Assembly (NCBI GenBank): GCA_035079385.1
Contig: JAVHKY010000052.1
Location: 6,510,001 to 6,574,000 of the forward strand
Direction: 5' to 3'
Source: Aspidiotus rigidus
Taxonomy: Eukaryota; Arthropoda; Insecta; Hemiptera; Diaspididae
DNA: 64,000 nt
The notes beneath the pieces are model-generated. The model searched no databases. It saw only the letters and a program-made list of their open reading frames with translations, and was not told the origin of the DNA. The stretch's first letter is position 1, and every line of letters starts with the position of its first letter. Made by a program: the position numbers and the translations under genes. Below, piece by piece: positions 23,466-37,745 of this stretch.

Positions 23466-26400
23466 TTCAAACGATTTTCCTGGAGGAACAATGACATGAA
23501 AAGAGGAATGTTCTGTGTGAACAATGATGTTCAGTTATAAATTTTTGAGAAAATTTTTCTGAATATAGCAGATTACTTCAGTCAGGACATATTATGAGAC
23601 AGGAGGTGGTATTCAGCTAAAATTGAATGCAACAATTTCCCTGGAGGCACTGCAATGACGTAACATGACAAAAGTTATGTGTGCAGTCATAATTTTTGCA
23701 GATAATTTTCCTGAATGAAGCAGATTTCTTCGGTCGGCACATATTTCCAAAACAGGGGCTGGTATTCAAAAAAAAAATGGAATGCAACAATTTTCCTTGC
23801 GGCACTGCACTGACGTGACATAACAAAGGTTATGTGTGACAATGATGTTCACTCATAATTTTTTGAGAACATTTTCCCGAATTCATCAGATTTATCCAGT
23901 CAAGACATATTATGAGGCAGGGGGTGGTATTCAACCAAAATTGAATAGCAATTATCTCCCTGGAGGTACAATCACGTGACAAGACAAAAGTTATGTGTGA
24001 ACAATGATGTTCAGTCATAATTTTTTGAAAAAATTTTTCTGAATTGAGCAAATTTCTTCAGTCTGGAAATATTATGAGGCCGGGGGTTATATCCAGCCGA
24101 AATTGTATTCGCAATGATATACCTGGAGGAACAATAAGATGTCAAGAGGAACGTTATGTTTGAACAATGATTATCAGTAATAATTTTTTGAAATAATTTT
24201 TCTGAATTGAACAAATTTCTACAGTCTGGACATATTATGAGGTAGCCGGTTATATCCAGCCAATATTGTATACGCAATGATTTTCCTGGAGGAACAATGA
24301 GATGACAAGAGGAACATTATGTTTGAACAATGATGTTCAGTCATAATTTTTCAAAAAAAATTTTCTGAATTGAGCGAATTTCTTCAGTCTGGACATATTA
24401 TGTGGTAGGGGGTTGTATCCAGCCAAAATTGTATTCGCAATGATTTTCCTGGAGGAACAATGAGATGACAAGAGGAACGTTATGTTTGAACAATGATGTT
24501 CAGTCATAACTTTTTGAAAAAATTTTCCCAAATTGAGCAGATTTCTTCACTCTGGACATATTATGAGGCGGGGGGTTATATCCAGCCAAAATTGTATCCG
24601 CAATGATTTTCCTGGAGGAACAATAAGATGACAAGAGGAATGTTATGTTTGAACAATGAAGTTCAGTCATAATTTTTTGAAAAAATTATTCTGAATTGAG
24701 CAAATTTTTTCAGTCTGGACATATTATGAGACAGGGGATGGCATTCAGCCAAAATTGAATGCAACAATTTCCCTGGAGGTACTGCAATGATATGAAAAGA
24801 CCAAAGTTATGTGTGAACACTGATGTTCAGTCATAATTTTTTGAAAAAATTTTCCCAAATTGGGCAGATTTCTTCACTCTGGACATATTATGAGGTAGGG
24901 GGTTGTATCCAGCCAAAATTGTATTCGCAATGATTTTCCTGGAGGAACAATAAGATGACAAGAGGAAAGTTATGTTTGAACAATGATGTTCAGTCATATT
25001 TTTTTGAAAAATTTATTCTGAATTGAGCAAATTTCTTCAGTCCGGACATATTATGCGACAGGGGATGGTATTCAGCCAAAATTGAATGCAACAATTTCCC
25101 TGGAGGCACTGCAATGATATGAAAAGACCAAAGTTATGTGTGAACACTGATGTTCAGTCATAATTTTTTGAAAAAATTTTCCCAAATTGAGCAGATTTCT
25201 TCACTCTGGACATATTATGAGGTAGGGGGTTGTATCCAGCCAAAATTGTATTCGCAATGATTTTCCTGGAGGAACAATAAGATGACAAGAGGAAAGTTAT
25301 GTTTGAACAATGATGTTCAGTCATAATTTTTTGAAAAAATTAATCTGAATAGAGCAAATTTTTTCAGTCTGGACATATTATGAGGTAGGGGGTTGTATCC
25401 AGCCAAAATTGCAATGATTTTCCTGGAGGAACAATGAGATGACAAGAGGAAAGTTATGTTTGAACAATGATGTTCAGTCATAATTTTTTGAAAAATTTAT
25501 TCTGAATTGAGCAAATTTCTTCAGTCCGGACATATTATGCGACAGGGGGTGGTATTCAGCCAAGATTGAATGCAACAATTTCCCTGGAGGCACTACAATG
25601 ATATGAAAAGACCAAAGTTATGTGTGAACACTGATGTTCAGTCATAATTTTTTGAAAAATTTTTCCCAAATTGAGCAGATTTCTTCACTCTGGACATATT
25701 ATGAGGCGGGGGGTTATATCCAGCCAAAATTGTATTCGCAATGATTTTCCTGGAGGAACAATGGGATGACAAGAGGAACGTTATGTTTGAACAATGATGT
25801 TCAGTCATAATTTTTTGAAAAATTTATTTTGAATTGAGCAAATTTCTTCAGTCCGGACATATTATGAGGTAGGGGGTTGTATCCAGCCAAAATTGTATTC
25901 GCAATGATTTTCCTGGAGGAACAATGAGATGACAAGAGGAACGTTATGTGTGAACACTGACATTCAGTCATAATTTTTTGAAAAAATTTTCCCAAATTGA
26001 GCAGATTTCTTCACTCTGGACATATTATGAGGTAGGGGGTTGTATCCAGCCAAAATTGTATTCGCAATGATTTTCCTGGAGGAACAATAAGATGACAAGA
26101 GGAAAGTTATGTTTGAACAATGATGTTCAGTCATAATTTTTTGAAAAAATTAATCTGAATAGAGCAAATTTTTTCAGTCTGGACATATTATGAGGTAGGG
26201 GGTTGTATCCAGCCAAAATTGCAATGATTTTCCTGGAGGAACAATGAGATGACAAGAGGAAAGTTATGTTTGAACAATGATGTTCAGTCATAATTTTTTG
26301 AAAAATTTATTCTGAATTGAGCAAATTTCTTCAGTCCGGACATATTATGCGACAGGGGGTGGTATTCAGCCAAGATTGAATGCAACAATTTCCCTGGAGG

Positions 26401-29400
26401 CACTACAATGATATGAAAAGACCAAAGTTATGTGTGAACACTGATGTTCAGTCATAATTTTTTGAAAAATTTTTCCCAAATTGAGCAGATTTCTTCACTC
26501 TGGACATATTATGAGGCGGGGGGTTATATCCAGCCAAAATTGTATTCGCAATGATTTTCCTGGAGGAACAATGGGATGACAAGAGGAACGTTATGTTTGA
26601 ACAATGATGTTCAGTCATAATTTTTTGAAAAAATTTTCCCAAATTGAGCAGATTTCTTCACTCTGGACATATTATGAGGTAGGGGTTTGTATCCAGCCAA
26701 AATTGCAATGATTTTCCTGGAGGAACAATGAGATGACAAGAGGAACGTTATGTTTGAACAATGATGTTCAGTCATAATTTTTTGAAAAATTTATTTTGAA
26801 TTGAGCAAATTTCTTCAGTCCGGACATATTATGAGGTAGGGGGTTGTATCCAGCCAAAATTGTATTCGCAATGATTTTCCTGGAGGAACAATAAGATGAC
26901 AAGAGGAAAGTTATGTTTGAACAATGATGTTCAGTCATAATTTTTTGAAAAATTTATTCTGAATTGAGCAAATTTCTTCAGTCCGGACATATTATGCAAC
27001 AGGGGATGGTATTCAGCCAAAATTGAATGCAACAATTTCCCTGGAGGCACTGCGATGATATGAAAAGACCAAAGTTATGTGTGAACACTGATGTTCAGTC
27101 ATAATTTTTTGAAAAAATTTTCCCAAATTGAGCAGATTTCTTCACTCTGGACATATTGTGAGGCGGGGGGTTATATCCAGCCAAAATTGTATTCGCAATG
27201 ATTTTCCTGGAGGAACAATGAGATGACAAGAGGAACGTTATGTTGGAACAATGATGTTCAGTCATAATTTTTTGAAAAAATTAATCTGAATAGAGCAAAT
27301 TTTTTCAGTCTGGACATATTATGAGGTAGGGGGTTGTATCCAGCCAAAATTGCAATGATTTTCCTGGAGGAACATAGAGATGACAAGAGGAAAGTTATGT
27401 TTGAACAATGATGTTCAGTCATAATTTTTTGAAAAATTTATTCTGATTTGAGCAAATTTCTTCAGTCCGGACATATTATGCGACAGGGGGTGGTATTCAG
27501 CCAAGATTGAATGCAACAATTTCCCTGGAGGCACTACAATGATATGAAAAGACCAAAGTTATGTGTGAACACTGATGTTCAGTCATAATTTTTTGAAAAA
27601 TTTTTCCCAAATTGAGCAGATTTCTTCACTCTGGACATATTATGAGGCGGGGGGTTATATCCAGCCAAAATTGTATTCGCAATGATTTTCCTGGAGGAAC
27701 AATGGGATGACAAGAGGAACGTTATGTTTGAACAATGATGTTCAGTCATAATTTTTTGAAAAAATTTTCCCAAATTGAGCAGATTTCTTCACTCTGGACA
27801 TATTACGAGGTAGGGGTTTGTATCCAGCCAAAATTGCAATGATTTTCCTGGAGGAACAATGAGATGACAAGAGGAACGTTATGTTTGAACAATGATGTTC
27901 AGTCATAATTTTTTGAAAAATTTATTTTGAATTGAGCAAATTTCTTCAGTCCGGACATATTATGAGGTAGGGGGTTGTATCCAGCCAAAATTGTATTCGC
28001 AATGATTTTCCTGGAGGAACAATGGGATGACAAGAGGAACGTTATGTTTCAACAATGATGTTCAGTCATAATGTTTTGATAAATTTATTCTGAATTGAGC
28101 AAATTTCTTCAGTCTGGACATATTATGAGGTAGGGGGTTGTATCCAGCCAAAATTGTATTCGCAATGATTTTCCTGGAGGAACAATAAGATGACAAGAGG
28201 AAAGTTATGTTTGAACAATGGTGTTCAGTCATAATTTTTTGAAAAAATTAATCTGAATTGAGCAAATTTGTTCAGTCTGGACATATTATGCGACAGGGGG
28301 TGGTATTCAGCCAAAATTGAATGCAACAATTTCCCTGGAGGCACTGCAATGACATGAAAAGACCAAAGTTATGTGTGAACACTCATGTTCAGTCATAATT
28401 TTTTGAAAAAATTTTCCCAAATTGAGCAGATTTCTTCACTCTGGACATGTTATGAGGCGGGGGGTTATATCCAGCCAAAATTGTATTCGCAATGATTTTC
28501 CTGGAGGAACAATGAGATGACAAGAGGAACGTTATGTTTGAACAAAGATGTTCAGTCATAATTTTTTGAAAAAATTTTTCTGAATTGAGCAAATTTCTTC
28601 AGTCTGGGCATATTATGAGGCAAAGGGTTGTATCCAGCCAAAATTGTATTCGCAATGATTTTCCTGGAGGAACAATGAGATGACAAGAGGAACGTTATGT
28701 TTGAACAATGATGTTCAGTCATAATTTTTTGAAAAATTTATTCTGAATTGAGCAAATTTGTTCAGTCTGGACATATTATGCGACAGGGGGTGGTATTCAG
28801 CCAAAATTGAATGCAACAATTTCCCTGGAGGCACTGCAATGACATGAAAAGACCAAAGTTATGTGTGAACACTGACGTTCAGTCATAATTTTTTGAAAAA
28901 ATTTTCCCAAATTGAGCAGATTTCCTCACTCTGGACATATTATGAGGTAGGCGGTTGTATCCAGCCAAAATTGTATTCGCAATGATTTTCCTGGAGGAAC
29001 AATAAGATGACAAGAGGAAAGTTATGTTTGAACAATGGTGTTCAGTCATAATTTTTTGAAAAAATTAATCTGAATTGAGCAAATTTTTTCAGTCTGGACA
29101 TATTATGCGACAGGGGGTGGTATTCAGCCAAAATTGAATGCGACAATTTCCCTGGAGGCACTGCAATGACATGAAAAGACCAAAGTTATGTGTGAACACT
29201 GATGTTCAGTCATAATTTTTTGAAAAAATTTTCCTAAATTGAGCAGATTTCTTCACTCTGGACATATTATGAGGCGGGGGGTTATATCCAGCCAAAATTG
29301 TATTTGCAATGATTTTCCTGGAGGAACAATGAGATGACAAGAGGAACGTTATGTTTGAACAATGATGTTCAGTCATAATTGTCTGAAAGAATTTTCCTAA

Positions 29401-32400
29401 ATTGAGCAGATTTTTTCACTCTGGACATATTATGAGGCGGGGGGTTATATCCAGCCAAAATTGTATTCGCAATGATTTTCCTGGAGGAACAATGAGATGA
29501 CAAGAGGAACGTTATGTTTGAACAATGATGTTCAGTCATAATTTTTTGAAAAATTTATTTTGAATTGAGCAAATTTCTTCAGTCCGGACATATTATGAGG
29601 TAGGGGGTTGTATCCAGCCAAAATTGTATTCGCAATGATTTTCCTGGAGGAACAATAAGATGACAAGAGGAAAGTTATGTTTGAACAATGGTGTTCAGTC
29701 TTAATTTTTTGAAAAAATTAATCTGAATTGAGCAAATTGTTTCAGTCTGGACATATTATGCGACAGGGGGTGGTATTCAGCCAAAATTGAATGCAACAAT
29801 TTCCCTGGAGGCACTGCAATGACATGAAAAGACCAAAGTTATGTGTGAACAATGATGTTCAGTCATAATTTTTTGAAAAAATTTTCCCAAATTGAGCAGA
29901 TTTCTTCACTGTGGACATATTATGAGGCGGGGGGTTATATCCAGCCAAAATTGTATTCGCAATGATTTTCCTGGAGGAACAATGAGATGACAAGAGGAAC
30001 GTTATGTTTGAACAATGATGTTCAGTCATAATTTTTTGAAAAAATTTTCCCAAATTGAGCAGATTTCTTCACTCTGGACATATTATGAGGTAGGGGGTTG
30101 TATCCAGCCAAAATTGCAATGATTTTCCTGGAGGAACAATGAGATGACAAGAGGAACGTTATGTTTGAACAATGATGTTCAGTCATAATTTTTTGAAAAA
30201 TTTATTTTGAATTGAGCAAATTTCTTCAGTCCGGACATATTATGAGGTAGGGGGTTGTATCCAGCCAAAATTGTATTCGCAATGATTTTCCTGGAGGAAC
30301 AATAAGATGACAAGAGGAAAGTTATGTTTGAACAATGATGTTCAGTCATAATTTTTTGAAAAATTTATTCTGAATTGAGCAAATTTCTTCAGTCCGGACA
30401 TATTATGCAACAGGGGATGGTATTCAGCCAAAATTGAATGCAACAATTTCCCTGGAGGCACTGCGATGATATGAAAAGACCAAAGTTATGTGTGAACACT
30501 GATGTTCAGTCATAATTTTTTGAAAAAATTTTCCCAAATTGAGCAGATTTCTTCACTCTGGACATATTGTGAGGCGGGGGGTTATATCCAGCCAAAATTG
30601 TATTCGCAATGATTTTCCTGGAGGAACAATAAGATGACAAGAGGAAAGTTATGTTTGAACAATGGTGTTCAGTCATAATTTTTTGAAAAAATTAATCTGA
30701 ATTGAGCAAATTTGTTCAGTCTGGACATATTATGCGACAGGGGGTGGTATTCAGCCAAAATTGAATGCGACAATTTCCCTGGAGGCACTGCAATGACATG
30801 AAAAGACCAAAGTTATGTGTGAACACTGATGTTCAGTCATAATTTTTTGAAAAAATTTTCCTAAATTGAGCAGATTTCTTCACTCTGGACATATTATGAG
30901 GCGGGGGGTTATATCCAGCCAAAATTGTATTCGCAATGATTTTCCTGGAGGAACAATGAGATGACAAGAGGAACGTTATGTTTGAACAATGATGTTCAGT
31001 CATAATTTTTTGAAAAATTTATTTTGAATTGAGCAAATTTCTTCAGTCCGGACATATTATGAGGTAGGGGGTTGTATCCAGCCAAAATTGTATTCGCAAT
31101 GATTTTCCTGGAGGAACAATAAGATGACAAGAGGAAAGTTATGTTTGAACAATGGTGTTCAGTCATAATTTTTTGAAAAAATTAATCTGAATTGAGCAAA
31201 TTTTTTCAGTCTGGACATATTATGCGACAGGGGGTGGTATTCAGCCAAAATTGAATGCGACAATTTCCCTGGAGGCACTGCAATGACATGAAAAGACCAA
31301 AGTTATGTGTGAACACTGATGTTCAGTCATAATTTTTTGAAAAAATTTTCCTAAATTGAGCAGATTTCTTCACTCTGGACATATTATGAGGCGGGGGGTT
31401 ATATCCAGCCAAAATTGTATTCGCAATGATTTTCCTGGAGGAACAATGAGATGACAAGAGGAACGTTATGTTTGAACAATGATGTTCAGTCATAATTTTC
31501 TGAAAGAATTTTCCTAAATTGAGCAGATTTTTTCACTCTGGACATATTATGAGGCGGGGGGTTATATCCAGCCAAAATTGTATTCGCAATGATTTTCCTG
31601 GAGGAACAATGAGATGACAAGAGGAACGTTATGTTTGAACAATGATGTTCAGTCATAATTTTTTGAAAAATTTATTTTGAATTGAGCAAATTTCTTCAGT
31701 CCGGACATATTATGAGGTAGGGGGTTGTATCCAGCCAAAATTGTATTCGCAATGATTTTCCTGGAGGAACAATAAGATGACAAGAGGAAAGTTATGTTTG
31801 AACAATGGTGTTCAGTCATAATTTTTTGAAAAAATTAATCTGAATTGAGCAAATTGTTTCAGTCTGGACATATTATGCGACAGGGGGTGGTATTCAGCCA
31901 AAATTGAATGCAACAATTTCCCTGGAGGCACTGCAATGACATGAAAAGACCAAAGTTATGTGTGAACAATGATGTTCAGTCATAATTTTTTGAAAAAATT
32001 TTCCCAAATTGAGCAGATTTCTTCACTGTGGACATATTATGAGGCGGGGGGTTATATCCAGCCAAAATTGTATTCGCAATGATTTTCCTGGAGGAACAAT
32101 GAGATGACAAGAGGAACGTTATGTTTGAACAATGATGTTCAGTCCTAATTTTTTGAAAAAATTTTCCCAAATTGAGCAGATTTCTTCACTCTGGACATAT
32201 TATGAGGTAGGGGGTTGTATCCAGCCAAAATTGCAATGATTTTCCTGGAGGAACAATAAGATGACAAGAGGAAAGTTATGTTTGAACAATGATGTTCAGT
32301 CATAATTTTTTGAAAAATTTATTCTGAATTGAGCAAATTTCTTCAGTCCGGACATATTATGCAACAGGGGATGGTATTCAGCCAAAATTGAATGCAACAA

Positions 32401-35400
32401 TTTCCCTGGAGGCACTGCGATGATATGAAAAGACCAAAGTTATATGTGAACACTGATGTTCAGTCATAATTTTTTGAAAAAATTTTCCCAAATTGAGCAG
32501 ATTTCTTCACTCTGGACATATTGTGAGGCGGGGGGTTATATCCAGCCAAAATTGTATTCGCAATGATTTTCCTGGAGGAACAATGAGATGACAAGAGGAA
32601 CGTTATGTTGGAACAATGATGTTCAGTCATAATTTTTTGAAAAATTTATTCTGAATTGAGCAAATTTCTTCAGTCCGGACATATTATGAGGTAGGGGGTT
32701 GTATCCAGCGAAAATTGTATTCGCAATGATTTTCCTGGAGGAACAATGAGATGACAAGAGGAAAGTTATGTTTGAACAATGGTGTTCAGTCATAATTTTT
32801 TGAAAAAATTAATCTGAATTGAGCAAATTTTTTCAGTCTGGACATATTATGCGACAGGGGGTGGTATTCAGCCAAAATTGAATGCAACAATTTCCCTGGA
32901 GGCACTGCAATGACATGAAAAGACCAAAGTTATGTGTGAACACTGATGTTCAGTCATAATTTTTTGAAAAAATTATTCTGAATTGAGCAAATTTCTCTGG
33001 ACATATTATGAGGTAGGGGGTTGTATCCGGCCAAAAATGTATTCGCAATGATTTTCCTGGAGGAACAATAAGATGACAAGAGGAAAGTTATGTTTGAACA
33101 ATGATGTTCAGTCATAATGTTTTGAAAAATTTATTCTGAATTGAGCAAATTTCTTCTGTCTGGACATATTATGAGGTAGGGGGTTGTATCCAGCCAAAAT
33201 TGTATTCGCAATGATTTTCCTGGAGGAACAATAAGATGACAAGAGGAAAGTTATGTTTGAACAATGGTGTTCAGTCATAATTTTTTGAAAAAATTAATCT
33301 GAATTGAGCAAATTTCTTCAGTCCGGACATATTATGAGGTAGGGGGTTGTATCCAGCCAAAATTGTATTCGCAATGATTTTCCTGGAGGAACAATGAGAT
33401 GACAAGAGGAACGTTATGTTTGAACAAAGATGTTCAGTCATAATTTTTTGAAAAAATTTTTCTGAATTGAGCAAATTTCTTCAGTCTGGGCATATTATGA
33501 GGCAAAGGGTTGTATCCAGCCAAAATTGTATTCGCAATGATTTTCCTGGAGGAACAATAAGATGACAAGAGGAAAGTTATGTTTGAACAATGGTGTTCAG
33601 TCATAATTTTTTGAAAAAATTAATCTGAATTGAGCAAATTTTTTCAGTCTGGACATATTATGCGACAGGGGGTGGTATTCAGCCAAAATTGAATGCAACA
33701 ATTTCCCTGGAGGCACTGCAATGACATGAAAAGACCAAAGTTATGTGTGAACACTGACGTTCAGTCATAATTTTTTGAAAAAATTTTCCCAAATTGAGCA
33801 GATTTCCTCACTCTGGACATATTATGAGGTAGGGGGTTGTATCCAGCCAAAATTGTATTCGCAATGATTTTCCTGGAGGAACAATAAGATGACAAGAGGA
33901 AAGTTATGTTTGAACAATGGTGTTCAGTCATAATTTTTTGAAAAAATTAATCTGAATTGAGCAAATTTTTTCAGTCTGGACATATTATGCGACAGGGGGT
34001 GGTATTCAGCCAAAATTGAATGCGACAATTTCCCTGGAGGCACTGCAATGACATGAAAAGACCAAAGTTATGTGTGAACACTGATGTTCAGTCATAATTT
34101 TTTGAAAAAATTTTCCTAATTTGAGCAGATTTCTTCACTTTGGACATATTATGAGGCGGGGGGTTATATCCAGCCAAAATTGTATTCGCAATGATTTTCC
34201 TGGAGGAACAATGAGATGACAAGAGGAACGTTATGTTTGAACAATGATGTTCAGTCATAATTTTCTGAAAGAATTTTCCTAAATTGAGCAGATTTTTTCA
34301 CTCTGGACATATTATGAGGCGGGGGGTTATATCCAGCCAAAATTGTATTCGCAATGATTTTCCTGGAGGAACAATGAGATGACAAGAGGAACGTTATGTT
34401 TGAACAATGATGTTCAGTCATAATTTTTTGAAAAATTTATTTTGAATTGAGCAAATTTCTTCAGTCCGGACATATTATGAGGTAGGGGGTTGTATCCAGC
34501 CAAAATTGTATTCGCAATGATTTTCCTGGAGGAACAATAAGATGACCAGAGGAAAGTTATGTTTGAACAATGGTGTTCAGTCATAATTTTTTGAAAAAAT
34601 TAATCTGAATTGAGCAAATTTTTTCAGTCTGGACATATTATGCGACAGGGGGTGGTATTCAGCCAAAATTGAATGCGACAATTTCCCTGGAGGCACTGCA
34701 ATGACATGAAAAGACCAAAGTTATGTGTGAACACTGATGTTCAGTCATAATTTTTTGAAAAAATTTTCCTAAATTGAGCAGATTTCTTCACTCTGGACAT
34801 ATTATGAGGCGGGGGGTTATATCCAGCCAAAATTGTATTCGCAATGATTTTCCTGGAGGAACAATGAGATGACAAGAGGAACGTTATGTTTGAACAATGA
34901 TGTTCAGTCATAATTTTCTGAAAGAATTTTCCTAAATTGAGCAGATTTTTTCACTCTGGCCATATTATGAGGCGGGGGGTTATATCCAGCCAAAATTGTA
35001 TTCGCAATGATTTTCCTGGAGGAACAATGAGATGACAAGAGGAACGTTATGTTTGAACAATGATGTTCAGTCATAATTTTTTGAAAAATTTATTTTGAAT
35101 TGAGCAAATTTCTTCAGTCCGGACATATTATGAGGTAGGGGGTTGTATCCAGCCAAAATTGTATTCGCAATGATTTTCCTGGAGGAACAATAAGATGACA
35201 AGAGGAAAGTTATGTTTGAACAATGGTGTTCAGTCATAATTTTTTGAAAAAATTAATCTGAATTGAGCAAATTGTTTCAGTCTGGACATATTATGCGACA
35301 GGGGGTGGTATTCAGCCAAAATTGAATGCAACAATTTCCCTGGAGGCACTGCAATGACATGAAAAGACCAAAGTTATGTGTGAACAATGATGTTCAGTCA

Positions 35401-36836
35401 TAATTTTTTGAAAAAATTTTCCCAAATTGAGCAGATTTCTTCACTGTGGACATATTATGAGGCGGGGGGTTATATCCAGCCAAAATTGTATTCGCAATGA
35501 TTTTCCTGGAGGAACAATGAGATGACAAGAGGAACGTTATGTTTGAACAATGATGTTCAGTCATAATTTTTTGAAAAATTTATTTTGAATTGAGCGAATT
35601 TCTTCAGTCCGGACATATTATGAGGTAGGGGGTTGTATCCAGCCAAAATTGTATTCGCAATGATTTTCCTGGAGGAACAATAAGATGACAAGAGGAAAGT
35701 TATGTTTGAACAATGCTGTTCAGTCATAATTTTTTGAAAAAATTAATCTGAATTGAGCAAATTTTTTCAGTCTGGACATATTATGCGACAGGGGGTGGTA
35801 TTCAGCCAAAATTGAATGCGACAATTTCCCTGGAGGCACTGCAATGACATGAAAAGACCAAAGTTATGTGTGAACACTGATGTTCAGTCATAATTTTTTG
35901 AAAAAATTTTCCCAAATTGAGCAGATTTCTTCACTCTGGACATATTATGAGGCGGGGGGTTATATCCAGCCAAAATTGTATCCGCAATGATTTTCCTGGA
36001 GGAACAATGAGATGACAAGAGGAACGTTATGTTTGAACAATGATGTTCAGTCATAATTTTTTGAAAAATTTATTTTGAATTGAGCGAATTTCTTCAGTCC
36101 GGACATATTATGAGGTAGGGGGTTGTATCCAGCCAAAATTGTATTCGCAATGATTTTCCTGGAGGAACAATAAGATGACAAGAGGAAAGTTATGTTTGAA
36201 CAATGCTGTTCAGTCATAATTTTTTGAAAAAATTAATCTGAATTGAGCAAATTTTTTCAGTCTGGACATATTATGCGACAGGGGGTGGTATTCAGCCAAA
36301 ATTGAATGCGACAATTTCCCTGGAGGCACTGCAATGACATGAAAAGACCAAAGTTATGTGTGAACACTGATGTTCAGTCATAATTTTTTGAAAAAATTTT
36401 CCCAAATTGAGCAGATTTCTTCACTCTGGACATATTATGAGGCGGGGGGTTATATCCAGCCAAAATTGTATCCGCAATGATTTTCCTGGAGGAACAATGA
36501 GATGACAAGAGGAACGTTATGTTTGAACAATGATGTTCAGTCATAATTTTCTGAAAAAATTTTCCCAAATTGAGCAGATTTCTTCACTCTGGACATATTA
36601 TGAGGCGGGGGGTTATATCCAGGCAAAATTGTATTCGCAATGATTTTCCTGGAGGAACAATGAGATGACAAGAGGAACGTTATGTTTGAACAATGATGTT
36701 CAGTCATAATTTTTTGAAAAAATTTTTCTGAATTGAGCAAATTTCTTCAGTCTGGGCATATTATGAGGCAGTGGGTTATATCCAGCCAAAATTGTATTCG
36801 CAATGATTTTCCTGGAGGAACAAAGAGATGTCAAGA
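23450..36836. repeat. Large satellite array, 163-bp monomer, about 80 copies
   Basis: The array is about 13.4 kb. The monomer length is 163 bp, measured for example from the anchor at 36374, 36537 and 36700. Typical landmarks are ttcagtcataattttttgaa, tctggacatattatgagg, ccagccaaaattg and ttttcctggaggaac. Variant monomers carry cgacagggggtgg plus ctggaggcactgc. These recur every two to five monomers (spacings near 325, 490, 650 and 811 bp), giving an irregular higher-order structure. Some monomers lack the six bases gtattc before gcaatgatttt. Left-edge monomers (23450-24300) are clearly more diverged than the central and right ones. Short minus-strand frames (64 codons) recur only because the repeat does. 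The function is unknown; it could be heterochromatic or pericentromeric. Confidence 0.95.
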
Positions 36837-36849
36837 GGTATGTCGCTTT

Positions 36850-37735
36850 AACTGCCGAATTCCTGCATGGACGATTCGAATACATCGCTCTCACCCCTCT
36901 GCAGCAGTCCCGTGAACTTTGGCTCATTAGATAGCCTGTACTTGACTTAGTTGGCACCTTATTAGTACGTACCCGGGAAAATAAGGTCTTATACTAATGT
37001 CTATTATTCTGTCGTTATGGGGGCTAGGGAGTGGGGATTAGGAAGTTGTTGTTCTATATAATGTTTTCAAGTCGTCTGCAACAAAAGTGGACTTGAAAAA
37101 ATACTCTGAAAAATTTTTCAAATAATTTTGTCCATCTACAATGGTAAATTCTCAATTTCGACCAAAAATTTTTTTCAGACCCTTGAACTGCCGAATTTCT
37201 ACATTGACGTTTCAAATATATCGCTCTCACCCCTCTGCAGCAGTTGCCCGGACTTTGGCTCATTAGATAGCCTGCACTTGACCTTAGTTGGCACCTTATT
37301 AGAACGTACCCGGGAAAATAAGGTCTTACACTATAATGTCTATTATTCAGTCGTTATGGAGGCTAGGGAGTGGGGATTAGGAAGTGGTTGTTCTATATAA
37401 TGTTACCAAGTCGTCTGCAACAAAAGTGGCCTTCAAAAAATACTCCGAAATATATTTTGCGAAATTCTCTTCAACTTTCAGGTGAGAATAATCAACATCT
37501 ACACTGATATGTCTTGGTGAATTTTCAGATACTGCCGAAAATTTTTTTCAGTCACTTGAACTGCCAAATTTCTTCATTGACAATTCAAATACATCGCTCT
37601 GATCCTCCTGCAGCAGTCGCCCAGACTTCGGCTCATTATAGATATCCCGTACTCGACCTCAGTGGGCACCTTATTAGAAGGTACCTGGGACAATAAGGTC
37701 TCAAACTAAGGTCTATTATTCGATCGTTGGTTGTT
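36850..37735. repeat. Three tandem copies of a ~350-bp repeat next to the satellite
   Basis: Units begin near 36854, 37190 and 37561 (actgccgaattt / actgccaaattt). Each contains acatcgctctcacccctctg-like sequence, ggctcattagatag, ggcaccttattag, aataaggtct and a gtctattatt block. Spacings are 336 and 371 bp. Units differ by small indels. The first unit is joined abruptly to the last satellite monomer. Non-coding. Confidence 0.8.
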
Positions 37736-37745
37736 TTAGATATTA

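Noticed and set aside
24337..36740. Many ~64-67 codon minus-strand frames starting MGKFFQKIMTEHHCSN
   Set aside because: They recur only because the 163-bp satellite repeats. 163 is not a multiple of three, so the frame breaks at each monomer. No domain is recognisable.
23450..36836. CRISPR-like array
   Set aside because: Repeats are contiguous 163-bp monomers without unique spacers, in a eukaryotic genome.
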